From Persicaria tinctoria (lineage: Eukaryota > Streptophyta > Magnoliopsida > Caryophyllales > Polygonaceae), in contig JBANSL010000019.1 in assembly GCA_037127255.1 (NCBI GenBank), forward strand, positions 13,167,001-13,231,000: a stretch of DNA of 64,000 bases, read 5' to 3'. Below the pieces are notes generated by a model. It saw nothing but the letters and a program-made list of their open reading frames with translations. It was not told the origin of the DNA and ran no database searches. Both the position numbers and the translations under genes were made by a program. The number at the start of each line of letters is the position of its first letter. Positions within the stretch are counted from its first letter, which is position 1. This document shows, piece after piece, positions 23,640-36,059 of this stretch.

Positions 23640-24579
23640 ATCTAAAAGACAGAACAAATGAGGGTTGATCGCCGAAATTGAAACGGTTCACGGGCGTGAT
23701 GAAAGAGAATTAGACGACAAAATCAATCCAACCTCCGGATCAGTCCCGTGAAAGGAAAGGGTTTGTTGCGTTTTTAGGATGGGTGAATTTACCCTTGGGG
23801 TGAATTCCAAGAGAGGAGATGCTATGAATTAAGTTTCGTCGGTAGAAGGAATGAACAGAGACAGGAAATCGGGGAGGTCACGGATTGGTGTCGCTTGTGA
23901 TTTGGGGGATTCAACAGGAGATAATATCAGAGAGAGGAGGGGTGAATAAGATTTGTTAAGATGGAGTGGTGGAGGGAGGAGGTGATGTGCTCATATCCTG
24001 AAACTGAAAGGTACTCTCTATCCAGTAAGCTTACTGCTTACAGCCTTGCACTGACTTTATGGGATTCTAAACAAACAACCCTTTTACCATTTCAGCCCAT
24101 TTTTTTTAAAAACAAAAAAACAAAAAGGGAAATTGTGTAGTCCTAGTAGTCCGTGTGATTTTTACTTTTTACAGTACCATATATGTCCTAGGTTTTTGGA
24201 AAATTCAAGGAAAAGTGGTGCCTTTCGAACCTTTAAAGAAAAAAATGGTTCTTAACAAATCACAAATAAGTGTAGTGGTTGTGGAGTTAAATTCATGTCA
24301 AAATATTCGGAAGCATGAAGTCGCTTGTGAGTAAGAGGGTTAACCGATCACACAGTACTCAATTCAGATCACACAGTACTCGATTTCCTTCGTTGATCTC
24401 CCTAAACCAAGATCTCACTACCCATTGCTTCGTCTTTCTTGCTCCTCTCGCCTTCCACCCTCCTTGGATCAATTTCTCCTACTTTCTTTGTTTCTGATTA
24501 ACAAAAGTAGACTAATTAAGTGTGGTAGTGTTGATGTCTGTTTTACAGTAGAATAAGAGCTTCTTGAATGTGTTTGATC
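23640..24579. other. Promoter side of the GH127 gene, then anonymous DNA
   Basis: No coding frame is supported. 23640-24010 is the probable promoter and holds C/T-rich tracts on the minus strand. 24330-24390 carries a short direct repeat (cacagtactc...ttc). The right edge 24580-24589 is a retroposon target duplication. Confidence 0.4.
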
Positions 24580-24589
24580 TCGCTCACTT

Positions 24590-25937
24590 TTTTTTTTTAT
24601 TATGAAATAATTCGAGGCCAGGCAAACCTGGACCTTGAAGGCCGACAAGTCGGCAGACGGGAACCGTCAAGAAAAGAAAAAATACAACGAGGGTGCAAGA
24701 AACAAGCATAAGAGCTCTACAAAAAGAAACAAAGCCCCACTAATCCGGACGAGATGCGGACGTAGACGAACGAACGAAGTCAAGCGCTACCAACAGCAAC
24801 ACCGCAGGCCGGCGGTACATCAGGAAACACCTGTGGGCAGTGAAGACGAACCTCCAAGGAAGTAGCATTCCGGGAAAAGGAGACGCCTCGATACACACTG
24901 TCACGACCCCAGCCTGACCCGACTCCGAACATCCAGAACCCCATCAACCGAAGAAGAAAGACCAAACCTCCCAAACCGCAGAGCAACACCGCCTGAATCG
25001 AAAACGCACCATAAACCCGTTTGGGGGATAATTTGACCCAATCCGGAGAATATATTTTTTTATATATATATATATAATATTTTAATAAGGGGAAATAATT
25101 ATTAAAATAAGATTGTTTATTGGGCCACTTGGGCCCAAAGCAACTGGCCTTGAGCACCAAGGAGGCCGAGCCTTGGGCGCCATGGAGACCCGCCCACGGC
25201 CCGATTAAATGACTTCCAGATCACCGTAACAGACGATAGAGGCGAGTAGGAGACGAAGGAAGTGCCAGGCGCCGCACTTCATCTACACACTTTTTCTAAA
25301 CGGCGTTGATGACAACCACCAAGGACACCCTAAGATGGAGGCGGCGACGACCATGAAGGGTGAAATCGCCAATGGTAATGGGGAACCAGGGACTCCGACC
25401 AAATTGGTGGAGGGAGAACCCCGAGTCGTGGAGCCAACCGGAGGTCGGGGACAGTAGCAACTGTGGTAGGGGATGGGGTAACAGACGAGCGGTGGAACCA
25501 GCAGAAACAAAGCGGTGAGACCGTCGCTAAGCAACGCCGGCGCCACCACAATCCGCAACCGAAGAACACCTTCAACTCTACCCCACAAACAGCGCAAGAC
25601 CGACTTCAAAACCCGCCAAAACGGGATGAATCTTGCAATTGAGTTAAAATTTTGTGGATTCTGGAGCAAATTTTTTTAAGCCCATCAAGAAATCAGAAGA
25701 TATTGATGAGGGTGGTCCATAGTTTGTAGGGACTCAATTTGGGATTCATCCTCAAATGAGTAAGTCTCTAGAAGAGAGGGATCCTCTGGATAGTTCACCG
25801 GAAAGGAAACGGGAGGACCCTTAAATTGCTCATGAACAAGCCCAGAAGCCTGTTGATTTTCAGGGCCCCTAGAGGGGTGGTTTACATCTCCCGGAGGAGA
25901 GGGTAGGCATCGGTGTTCACCGAAGATAGGGAAGGCA
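24590..25937 (-). mobile_element. Non-coding retroposon (LINE-mobilised?), poly(A) tail and 10-bp TSD
   Basis: Read on the minus strand the insertion ends ...CATAATAAAAAAAAAA at 24590. TCGCTCACTT occurs beside the tail (24580-24589) and at the other end (25938-25947). This is the hallmark of target-primed reverse transcription. The 1348-bp body is GC-rich in parts but shows no endonuclease, polymerase or RNase H motif. It is therefore a non-autonomous retroposon or processed copy of an unrecognised transcript. A short (TA)n lies at 25050-25080. Confidence 0.6.
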
Positions 25938-26185
25938 TCGCTCACTTGTTTTTGATTCAATCCACATTGTATTAGAGTTGCGGTGGAGCAAGTTGATCTA
26001 ATAAAAGATTGAATCAAAGAGATCGATCTGTCGTGAGATGTGTGCAGAAAGAGGACGATTCGAGATGCAGAATCCCTTATCTTGCATCAATCAAATGGAG
26101 AATTACAAATCTTCGCGCCAAAAGATGGAGAATTGGATATCAATCTTGACATAAAAGAAAAGCTGGGATTTATGAAAGGTATAAT

Positions 26186-26957
26186 CAGGCCGGTGCCAAA
26201 GGGTGGTTCAGGTGGCCCAATTGAACAAGCCTCTAAATTTTATAGGGCCCAATATAATTTTAAATTTAGGTTATAAAAAAAAAGGCCTTCAGATTAACAT
26301 GTATCTTCTGCGGTTCACTGGTTGAGTGGGTTGTAAAAAATTTCATCTATTTCTTTGTCTTGTGTTCAATTCCCAATAGCCAGTAAAACCTTTTTTTTTC
26401 TTTCTGTTCTTCTTTTCCCCCATTTTTTTTTCTTTTCTCATGACCTGATCTTCTTTTCTATTTCTACTAGTCTACTATATTTGAGTATATAAATATCCAT
26501 TTTCCATTTTTTCATTCTTTTAGAGAAATCAATGGACTTTCAAACAAAATAATACAAAAAACAAATATTCTTGAGCTTATTATGAATGTCATATAATTTT
26601 TTTTTTTAAAAAAATCATATTGATGGTTTTTGAGGAATACTTCACAACCATTTTATATTTTAAAAAAATGTTCAAAGACTTCAAATTTATCATTCTTGTT
26701 TTGACTAATTTAATCTAAATAAAGACAACTTTGAAATATAATACTCCATAACATTTTGATATATTTTGATGCATTTTATAAGTATAAATGAGATTATTGT
26801 GGATTTTTTAAAATAAAGGAATAATTATATATTTGTTATGATAGCAAAATAATTTACATAATGCACCCTATACAAATGATACGTTCATTAGCATAATATA
26901 TAAATAAGGTCTAATTACTTTTAGTACAAGGCCCCCAAAAGAATCAACACAACCCTG
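26186..26957. mobile_element. Non-autonomous hAT-like element, 8-bp TSD GGTATAAT
   Basis: The left end CAGGCCGGTGCC and right end CAACCCTG (inverse CAGGGTTG) form a weak inverted repeat, flanked by GGTATAAT at 26178-26185 and 26958-26965. GGCCC-rich subterminal stretches make it look like a cousin of the element at 3832-4563. The interior is AT-rich and non-coding. Confidence 0.75.
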
Positions 26958-27090
26958 GGTATAATCACTAAACCCTTGGTTGACATTCAGAAAATTGATC
27001 AATGAGAAATTTGCAATAAATGGTTATATCTTGGATAGTCAATTATGTGTTTGAGCCAATTGCAAAATCAATTCTATATGTTGTACTGCA

Positions 27091-27627
27091 CAAGGTTATT
27101 AGGATCCAGATTCTAAGATCAAATCACAACAGGGTCTGTTAATTGGATATCCCGCTGAGGAATCATAAGATCCTCAAAATATAATTAAAAATATATATAT
27201 AAATCTATATAACAAAGTGGCTTAGTTTAAAGTACTATAATTAGAAGAGAAAAAAAATGTCAGTTACACAATATATTTTGGTTTCAAGACATAAAAAGTT
27301 ACACTCACAACCTTAGACATTATCATATTGGTTAAAAGACTGTTTCTTTAAGCCATTTTTCATGTTTCATACATGAATGCGTTCATTTAAACACCCTATA
27401 ATCAACCAAGGAAACAAAACAAATATTTTAAAAATACACATTGTTAATAAAAAAAAAAGATCTTTAGGATCATGTGGAATCGTAAGATCCTATCGATCTA
27501 TTAAGATGCTAAAGATCCATAATAGATTCTAAAAAAAAAATAGTTATACATAGATTCGGATCGGAATCCTAAGTAGCAGCATAGGATCTTAAGATTCTAA
27601 AGATCTAAATCGAAATTCTAATACCAA
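27091..27627. mobile_element. MITE, possibly Mutator-like, 10-bp TSD TTGTACTGCA
   Basis: TTGTACTGCA flanks the element at 27081-27090 and 27628-27637. The ends aaGGTTATTAGGATCC and the inverse of ctaataCCaa are imperfect inverted copies. The interior carries several gattctaagatc-type words near both ends in opposite orientations. A 9-10 bp duplication points to a Mutator-like element. No coding frame is present. Confidence 0.65.
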
Positions 27628-27882
27628 TTGTACTGCATATGGGATCTTATGTCAATTGGAAAAGCAATTTTGTCCATCAAAGCAGTCAAGACGGAAAATC
27701 AAATAGCATTACGCAAAGTTGAAAAGCTTATGATAGGAAATTGATGTTATGGATATTACACTTGGTTGTAGTACTTGAGAATATGTAGCACAGAAACGAA
27801 AACGGACACAGGACACGGACACGGGAAGACACGGGGAAACGACTATTTCAAAAACATAGGACACGGACACGGCAAAGATATA

Positions 27883-27884
<2 letters not shown>

Positions 27885-27950
<66 letters not shown>
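27885..27950. repeat. (AT)n microsatellite
   Basis: A pure run of about 33 AT units lies inside the left half of the TGTAGCAC element. Confidence 0.95.
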
Positions 27951-27952
<2 letters not shown>

Positions 27953-28408
27953 TTTTAAAGGTCTTGCAAAGATGTATACATTTATACAAGAGCCACCTAG
28001 ATGTTAAGACCAATGAGATATAAATAAATAATTATATAACATTTCAAATCAAAATATATACAAATAAACATTCCTAAGTCTAAAAATAAATCGAAGTATA
28101 GAGAGGAGGAGGTCCACCATCATGACTTGTTACCCCCCTCCCACTGTTCTGCTAACTATATCAAGTTATCAACATAATCCCAAAGTGGTCCACTCCACCT
28201 CCACGTTCTGTTTCAAAGAAACACCCCCCTCTGCTACCTTCATTAGTTTGTGAGCCTGAACCATCATCAATTTCTAGATCCTGCACCTAAATCTCATATA
28301 AATTGAAATCAAACATCACTCAATCAAAGTAACCCTAAATCTGAAAATAAATCAAGGTATAAATAGGGAATGAGATAGGGAGAGAAGAGTTGAAGGAAGA
28401 TTGACAGG

Positions 28409-29769
28409 TGATGACATCTAATTTAGTCATGTTCTAGAGTTACATTTGCATATTATTTTAGATCATTTTCATGCATATTTATCATATTTTATACTTTATT
28501 TAGATCATTTTGCATTTTCGGAGTCTACACCGAGTTATTATTGATTTCAGGCACTTTGAAAGTGATATTGTCGAAATTCAAGAGTTGATGCGAAGGAGCG
28601 AGAATGATTGGATCGAATCTTGGAAGCTAAAGTGCGAACATTGTCAAATTGGGATTTTATGGGATGAAATTTATAATTAAGTGTTGGGCTTGATTTTAGT
28701 TATTTAAATTTATGGGTTGGATTTATAATTTTATAAAAGCTACATTATAAACACTCTCGTAAGTGAAAGTGAAAAAAAGGGCTTCTTTCGGACTTTGGAG
28801 GCTTGGGGGAACGCCGCAAGGCTTCGGCCGACCACTTTGGTTTGTTTAGGTTTTAGTTTATATTTTGCTTTTCTTACTTGTTTTCGGTATTGCACTTTAG
28901 ATTGAATGTAAAGATTTCTGGTTTGAATCTAATTTTTAGCATGTATTTAATTTATTCCATTATTTTCTATATTATGCTTAGTTAAATTTTCCGTTCTAGG
29001 GTTAGGTTGAACCCGACAATGTCGCAATTTGTTTGATTTCGATCGTTGCTTGAACTTTATCTGAATTCTATAAATTGATTTGATCCTAGTTGTTTAACCT
29101 GATTGATGTGAATCGATTAGAATCATTTTTAGATTCAAGATGCTACCGTTGCGAATTGAAATTGGATAAATAGATGAAATTCCTGAACCCGAAAGGAGGA
29201 TTGGTTTCATCGGAACCCTATGATTAAACTTGAGAAGTTAACAATTGTTATTGTGACATTTAAACGATTGTTGATGACTCTTGAGGATTAATAAATTATT
29301 GTAGATTCTTAGGTGTAAATTGGTTAGGCGGAATGCGACAGCGAAAGTTTAATTGATTTTCTCCTAAAGTCTATAAAGAGCTTAAGGGGTCTAGATTTTG
29401 TTAATTTAGACACAATCACTACAACATGCGACAACTGAGTAGTGATGACTTTAGATAATTTACCTTCAATTTGACATATTAAGAAGATGAAGTTCGAGTG
29501 AACATTGGGTTGAATTCTTTGTGGCATTGTCGTCGGAATCCTTAACCTTGGAATTATTTCTCATATATATTTTATTCATAACTTTTGCTTGTTTTTCCTA
29601 GTTTAGTTGAAAAATCAAATCCCTCTTTATTGGCTTAGCTTATTAGTTCTAGATAACAATTGATACATATATAATCCCTGTGATCGATATCCGTATACTG
29701 CAATTGATCTCGTATTCTTGCGAGGTTGGTTCAGGCTACACTATTCTTGTGTTGGTTTAGACCACATCA
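28409..29769 (+). repeat. Full-length LTR (1361 bp) with 5-bp TSD ACAGG on both sides
   Basis: It starts TGATGACATCTAATTTAGTC and ends GACCACATCA. ACAGG occurs at 28404-28408 and 29770-29774. The near-identical copy at 34700-36059 confirms the limits. Standing alone with matched duplications, it has the form of a solo LTR left by recombination, except that the rest of the retroelement appears again 450 bp downstream. Confidence 0.88.
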
Positions 29770-30219
29770 ACAGGAACGACATTCGTTTGTGTTCAGAAAT
29801 TCCGGTGATCGACGGTGGCTGGTGCAGATCGAAGAATGACGGTGGCTAGTGTAGAACAACGCTCGGCGGTGGCTAGTGCAAAAGGACGCTCATGAAGAAA
29901 AGGGTAAAGGTTGATAGTCAGGTTTGCTTTTTTCCCTTTTATTTTAATTATGAACTTTTTTTTTTAATTCCAAACCGTGTCCATTATTTGTGAACCGTGT
30001 CTAAGGCGTTTCCGTCGCGTTTCCATACGTGTCCGATGTTTGACCGTTTTTTGACCGTGTCCAGGCGTTTCCGAGGTGTTTCGTGTCGTGTCCGTGTTTC
30101 CGACACGACACTGTGCCCCACATAGGCGTTTCCGTGCTACATCAAGGCATGTATAGACAAAAAGCTTAACATGGGTTGTTTCAATTTCTAAATGGCTTAT
30201 CATCGTAATTCCAGTAATC

Positions 30220-30582
30220 TAGACACAATCACTACAACATGCGACAACTGAGTAGTGATGACTTTAGATAATTTACCTTCAATTTGACATATTAAGAAGA
30301 TGAAGTTCGAGTGAACATTGGGTTGAATTCTTTGTGGCATTTTCGTCGGAATCCTTAAACTTGGAATTATTTCTCATATATATTTTATTCATAACTTTTG
30401 CTTGTTTTTCCTAGTTTAGTTGAAAAATCAAATCCCTCTTTATTGGCTTAGCTTATTAGTTCTAGATAACAATTGATACATATATAATCCCTGTGATCGA
30501 TATCCGTATACTGCAATTGATCTCGTATTCTTGCGAGGTTGGTTCAGGCTACACTATTCTTGTGTTAGTTTAGACCACATCA
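30220..30582 (+). repeat. Truncated LTR (3' third only)
   Basis: The sequence from tagacacaatcact to ACCACATCA copies 29407-29769. It lacks the first two-thirds and joins flank DNA at a taat/tagacac junction around 30214-30220. It is followed directly by ttttggctccgttgccgggga, the typical start of Athila/Tat-type interiors. Confidence 0.88.
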
Positions 30583-30710
30583 AGTTTTGGCTCCGTTGCC
30601 GGGGATTATTGATAGTATTAGTTGTTTCTATAAACTAGTTTGCTAAGTCTTTCTTTTGCTTTTGATTTTTTTTTCTTTCTTTTTGTGATTTCAGGTGTGT
30701 TCTTCTAGAG

Positions 30711-31619
30711 ATGAATTGCATTCCAGATTGTGATGTTTTTTCATCGGTTGGTCATGCCACTTTGGAAAATCAATTCTCGACGTATGGGACTCATGCGTAT
30801 TGCGAGTTTTGCGGGAGTTTTGGGCATATGATCTCTGAATGCCCGGTGTTGTGGGCCCCCACCTTTGAGGATGTTGATGATATGTACCAAAGGTGCAATT
30901 CTGATGAGTATCATGAGAGCAATCACACTCATGAAAGGGCTCCGATAGGATTTCAGTTTCGACCTCCACAACCTCCTCCCGAGCAAAAACCTTATTCACA
31001 CCTATTAACGGAGGAGCTACTCGCTAAGATCGCGGCAATTGAAGCCCAAATTGCTCACCTTACCATGAATGCTCAAACTGTTCCAGAGAGCCTCTCGAAC
31101 CAAACAGATGTTAGTGGCAGTGACAATGACGATTGCACTGTCGTATCTATTGAGATTCAGGAAAGTCTGAAAGAGCATATACATGAGTCTAAAGTGTTTG
31201 AGATTGATGATCCTGGAAAGGAGGAATCCAGAGAAGAACCTGGATTGGTTGTTCCCCGAGTATACATGTCACCATCGCTATTTTCTGAAGTGATGGTTCA
31301 AGAGAATGTTAAGGAACGATTTGGGGCGTTTGCTGGACTACTGATCTCCAAGTGGCATATAGATGACCCTTCAAAGGAAATTCTCATTGACATACCGCCA
31401 TACACCAAGTCCCAAGAGGAAGCCTTTCTATTCGAAGATGGTGGTAACGGTGAACACACAAAGGGACAAGATGCTAAGAAGAAGAATACATATTTCGGGA
31501 GTTTGAGCTTCAATGGATCACAATTATATCATCCCGAAAAGACTTTATTAGATGGGTGGATCGAGCTATGGACCATCCACTCGGTAAGGTTCAAACGTTT
31601 TCGAGTCAACCTAAGGTAA
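30711..31619 (+). CDS. Retroelement gag-like protein with CCHC zinc knuckle
   Basis: The 302-codon frame carries a CCHC knuckle near the N terminus: C31, C34, H39 and C44 (YCEFCGSFGHMISEC). Zinc knuckles in Gag bind retroelement RNA. Residues 90-125 are helical and Gln/Ala-rich (LTEELLAKIAAIEAQIAHL), a likely coiled coil. The rest is acidic and of low similarity to anything I recognise. It is the only sizeable frame of the element and stays open for 909 bp, so the copy may have been maintained until recently. It lacks the capsid motif I would expect of an Athila Gag, so it may be a shortened or rearranged version. Confidence 0.6.
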   Translation: MNCIPDCDVFSSVGHATLENQFSTYGTHAYCEFCGSFGHMISECPVLWAPTFEDVDDMYQRCNSDEYHESNHTHERAPIGFQFRPPQPPPEQKPYSHLLTEELLAKIAAIEAQIAHLTMNAQTVPESLSNQTDVSGSDNDDCTVVSIEIQESLKEHIHESKVFEIDDPGKEESREEPGLVVPRVYMSPSLFSEVMVQENVKERFGAFAGLLISKWHIDDPSKEILIDIPPYTKSQEEAFLFEDGGNGEHTKGQDAKKKNTYFGSLSFNGSQLYHPEKTLLDGWIELWTIHSVRFKRFRVNLR

Positions 31620-34600
31620 GTTGTCCTTTTCTTTTATTTAGTTAAGGTTGTTTGTAAAAAAATAAAATAATAAACCGCACCTAAATTGAGCATTCTCAGC
31701 AAGCAGGTGAGCGAAGCGCGCGCCCGCGTGGATCCTTCTTTAAAAAAAAAAAAAAAGGGCAAAACGTTAACAGGTTTGTGGTTTCTTTCTTCTCCCCGTC
31801 GTTCACACACATTCACAAGCTTGAACCCTCACCGGCGTCGCGCACCGAATCCGATCTTCTCCCTCTCAGCCCTCTTTCGCCGGTGTTCACCATCCCGCCA
31901 CCAGCAGTCCGCTTCCTTCTTTCCCTCTTCTTCTTTCGTCTGCTTTCCCGATCCCACTGCCCCACGACCTTCGCACCGCCTCCCTCACCTCTGGTGACCT
32001 CCTGCTCCGTCCAGCCCGCTTCTCCGTCTCCCTCTGTTCGGCGCCGACACCCAGCATCACCATCTCGCCGACGCTCACTTAGCCACTCGCCCAGCAGCAG
32101 CCGCGTAGTCCTCGCGCTCACCAGCAGGCTACACCGGCCCGAGCACCACTCTTCTTCTACTTTGTGTGCTCAATCCCTATCCTTCCCCTTGTGCTCCACA
32201 CTTTCGGTATGTATCCTCAAGTCTTGTCCCTTGTACTTGATTTTTCCTATACATTGCTTGCTATGGTTCATGAGAATTTGGAAATTTCAATTTTTAGGGC
32301 TAAAGTTGATGGAATTGATTTGGGGAAATTGGGGATTTGTGATTCGGATGAGTTCATGAGATCTTTTGTGCTTAATTCTTACCTATTGCATCTCATGATC
32401 CTTGATACTTGTGGTTAATGTGATTGATTGATTGAGTTTGATGAGTTTGGATTCCATTGAAGCTTATGTTTATTTTGATGATTGTGTTCTTGAGTTTTTG
32501 CAAGTTATGTGAGATTATTGATAAATTTAGTGACTTGCTTAAATTTTGGATCCGTGGTCAATTGGAAGTCAAATAAACATATGTGTCAAATTCATCAATT
32601 TGACCTTTTGAATTTGGTGAGAATTGTGCTTAGAAATTTTCAAGTTTGTGTTGTATTGAATTGACTTGTGAACTTGCTAAATTTCTAAGCATGAGGTTGC
32701 TTGTGGTGGTGTTTCCGATCTAAATATGTGATGGTCTAGGTGCACTTCTAATTCTTGCTAGTTTTGCACTCTCTTAAATCACTTGAATTATTTTATTGTT
32801 ATCGGCATGTGAACGAGTGCAACTGAATACTTGTTTTGATTAAACATTGGCTTTTGATCATTCTGTTGGACTTTTGTTGGTTATATGTGATGATTTCATA
32901 TAGTCTGTTTGATCTTAAGTGCTTGTCTCCTAGAGTTCTTTTGTTTGTCGCATGCTCTCTGCATCCATATTAATTTGTCATGAATTTAGTCGTAAATTTA
33001 TGGATGAGCATGATCTAGAGGGCTGATTTTTCTTTGATTGCTGAGTTGATGTTGTGCTGACTTTTATTAATTATTGGATCCTGGCTATTGTGATATCGTT
33101 GTGCTTGTGAGGATGGTATCTGCTGCTGTTTTTGTGCTTTGCGCAGGCCAAAAACAAAAGAGATGCAGCCGAAATTTGATCAAATATCACAGATGGTTTC
33201 AATCAATTCATTGCACTACCATCTCGGACTAGGAATGCTGAAATTTGCTCGATTGTGCCTGATTCTTTAGTGAGTTTCCTCTTCCCTTACTCTTTATCAT
33301 TCTCTACTTTGGTGACAAAGTAGGAATTAAGCATGGGGTGGGGTAACTCACTTGTGATTCATGTGTAACTCCGTTTTTGCATATAATTTTTTTTTTCTCT
33401 TTTCTTTTTCATGTGCATTTCATACATTGCATTTCATTTGCATATAGATGCCTTGAGATGAACCCTTGGTAATAAAAATCCCTTGCTCTTCTTGAAGAAC
33501 ATGTCATTTCCTTGATTGAATTTGGTTGATGATATCCTTTAAGACATGTTAAAAAGCTTGTGATGATCTAAGATTGTTGGGTTATGCTATAATTCTTTCG
33601 AAAACTAATCATCTTGAGACTTGTTAAGATTGAGATTCTAAGACAAAAGCCGTGAGCTTCTGAGCCTAGGACTGACATCCACGAGTCCTCTTTTCTTTTG
33701 TGTGTGAATTGCTCATCTTGATTACTCTATCTTCAGAACTTGCGTTAGAACCTCTCGAGATCACATATATGACTTCTGTGCATTGCATAAACATGATTGA
33801 GGCACTTTTTGTTAGCCTATTATTCCCTTCCTACCCATGAGTATATCCTTAGCTTGAAGCCCATTGAGCCTAATAGCCTATTCATTTGTAGCTCCACAAG
33901 ATTATCCTTAAGCCTATTTTAGCCTCATTTACCCATCCGGGAATTAGGATGAAGTAGATTTATGGTTGAGTTGAGTGGATAAGAAATAATACTTGGCTTT
34001 GAGTGATTATGTATTGAGGGGGGATTTTGTGCTTAAGTTGTAAGTTCTTTGTGATGAAGTTAACAAAAAAAAAAAGGAAAAAAAAAAGAAGAAAAAAATG
34101 AAGTGAAAAAAAAAGGAATAAATTATTCTTCATCACTACAGAATAATTTGTAAAAAGGGAATGGGTTATCAAAAGTTGAGAGTGTATGAGCTTATTTTAT
34201 TATGTGATGTGGTTTTTGTAAGAAATTTAGTATGCGTGTTGAGAAAAGAAGTTGAAATTGTGGTTGAAGTTTAGGAAGTAGTTCTATTTCCCGAATTTAG
34301 CACCACATGGCTAAAGAATCCATACCTTTTGTTTCTTACCTTGGCTCCGTTACAACCCATGAAAAGACCTCATGATTTATGTTCATGTGCATAGTCAAGT
34401 GGTGGAGAGTTAGGACTCTAATTCAAGCTTATGGTAGATGAGTTTTCAAGATGTGAGCTTGAGCGGAATATTTAACCTTAAACACAAGAGTGTGAGAGTT
34501 CCACAAAAATATGTCCTATGTGAGGTCTTGGAATTGATGTCTTGACTTGTCTCTTGTATGATTTGCTTATCCTTGTTTTGAACCCAATGTCTAGTTCTAA

Positions 34601-34699
34601 ATGAGCAAACGCAATGCTTGGATAGAAATTGAAATCTTTCTTGTGAAATTTAACGACTTGTTCTTGCTTGAGGACAAGTAAGGTAAGCATGGGGTGATT
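31620..34699 (+). other. Non-coding interior of the gag-only LTR element
   Basis: Three kilobases lack polymerase motifs in all six frames. 31690-32200 is GC-richer and C/T-rich, resembling a plant 5' leader and first exon followed by intron-like AT-rich DNA. From 32200 to 34600 it is mostly T-rich. The polypurine tract precedes the LTR at about 34690. Confidence 0.55.
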
Positions 34700-36059
34700 T
34701 GATGACATCTAATTTAGTCATGTTCTAGAGTTGCATTTGCATATTAGTTTAGATCATTTTCATGCATATTTATCATATTTTATACTTTATTTAGATCATT
34801 TTGCATTTTCGGAGTCTATACCGAGTTATTATTGATTTCAGGCACTTTGAAAGTGATATTGTCGAAATTCAAGAGTTGATGCTAAGGAGCGAGAATGATT
34901 GGATCAAATCTTGGAAGCTAAGGTGCGAACATTGTCAAATTGGGATTTTATGGGCTGAAATTTATAATTAAGTGTTGGGCTTGATTTTAGTTATTTAAAT
35001 TTATGGGTTGGATTTATAATTTTGTAAAAGCTACATTATAAACACTCTCGTAAGTGAAAGTGAAAAAAGGGCTTCTTTCGGACTTTGGAGACTTGGGGGA
35101 ACGCTGCAAGGCTTCGGCCGACCACTTTGGTTTGTTTAGGTTTTAGTTTATATTTTGCTTTTCTTACTTGTTTTCGGTATTTCACTTTAGATTGAAAGTA
35201 AAGATTTCTGGTTTGAATCTAATTTTTAGCATGTCTTTAATTTATTCCATTATTTTCTATATTATGCTTAGTTAAATTTTCCGCTCTAGGGTTAGGGTGA
35301 ACCCGACAATGTCGCAGTTTGTTTGATTTCGATCGTTGCTTGAACTTTATCTGAATTCTATAAATTGATTTGATCCTAGTTGCTTAACCTGATTGATGTG
35401 AATCGATTAGAATCATTTTTAGATTCAAGATGCTACCGTTGCGAATTGAAATTGGATAAATAGAAGAAATTCATGAACCTGAAAGGAGGATTGGTTTCAT
35501 CGGAACCCTAGGATTAAACTTGAGAAGTTAACAATTGTTATTGTGACATTTAAACGATTGTTGATGACTCTTGAGGATTAATAAATTATCGTAGATTCTT
35601 AGGTGTAAATTGGTTAGGCGGAACGCGACAGCGAAAGTTTAATTGATTTTCTCCTAAGGTCTATAAAGAGCTTAAGGGGTCTAGATTTTATTAATTTAGA
35701 CACAATCACTACAACATGCGACAACTGAGTAGTGATGACTTTAGATAATTTACCTTCAATTTGACATATTAAGAAGATGAAGTTCGAGTGAACATTGGGT
35801 TGAATTCTTTGTGGCATTGTCGTCGGAATCCTTAACCTTGGAATTATTTCTCATATATATTTTATTCATAACTTTTGCTTGTTTTTCCTAGTTTAGTTGA
35901 AAAATCAAATCCCTCTTTATTGGCTTAGCTTATTAGTTCTAGATAACAATTGATACATATATAATCCCTGTGATCGATATCCGTATACTGCAATTGATCT
36001 CGTATTCTTGCGAGGTTGGTTCAGGCTACACTATTCTTGTATTGGTTTAGACCACATCA
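34700..36059 (+). repeat. Full-length 3' LTR (1360 bp)
   Basis: It is nearly identical to 28409-29769, with a modest number of substitutions (for example gcgaagg/gctaagg, gggatga/gggctga). It is followed by ACAGG (36060-36064) and the same flank that follows the first LTR. Confidence 0.9.

Larger units (their letters stand above)
27784..30141. mobile_element. TGTAGCAC inverted-repeat element, split by an LTR insertion
   Basis: The left end TGTAGCACAGAAACG (27784) is inverted at the right end cgtttccgtgctaca (30141). Both subterminal regions are full of ggacacgg/ccgtgtcc words. Between them is a complete LTR (28409-29769) bounded by ACAGG duplications, so the element was about 1 kb before that. 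No transposase is seen. No clear target duplication of the outer element could be found, so its superfamily is open. Three copies of a gacggtggct word occur at 29810-29870. Confidence 0.6.
30583..36059 (+). mobile_element. Gag-only Athila/Tat-like LTR element (TR-GAG/LARD type)
   Basis: The interior (30583-34699) begins with the gypsy Athila/Tat-like sequence ttttggctccgttgccgggg, corresponding to the usual tttggcgccgttgccgggg. It ends with gcttgaggacaagtaaggtaagcatgggg, also typical of that group, just before the LTR at 34700. It has one gag-like frame (30711-31619) and no protease, polymerase or integrase, so it depends on another element for mobility. A C/T-rich GC-richer block at 31690-32200 could be captured host DNA. 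The 5' LTR of this copy is truncated. Confidence 0.78.

Noticed and set aside
31778..32359. 193-codon Ser/Pro/Arg-rich frame
   Set aside because: Low-complexity C/T-rich DNA gives open frames in several phases; no domain is visible.
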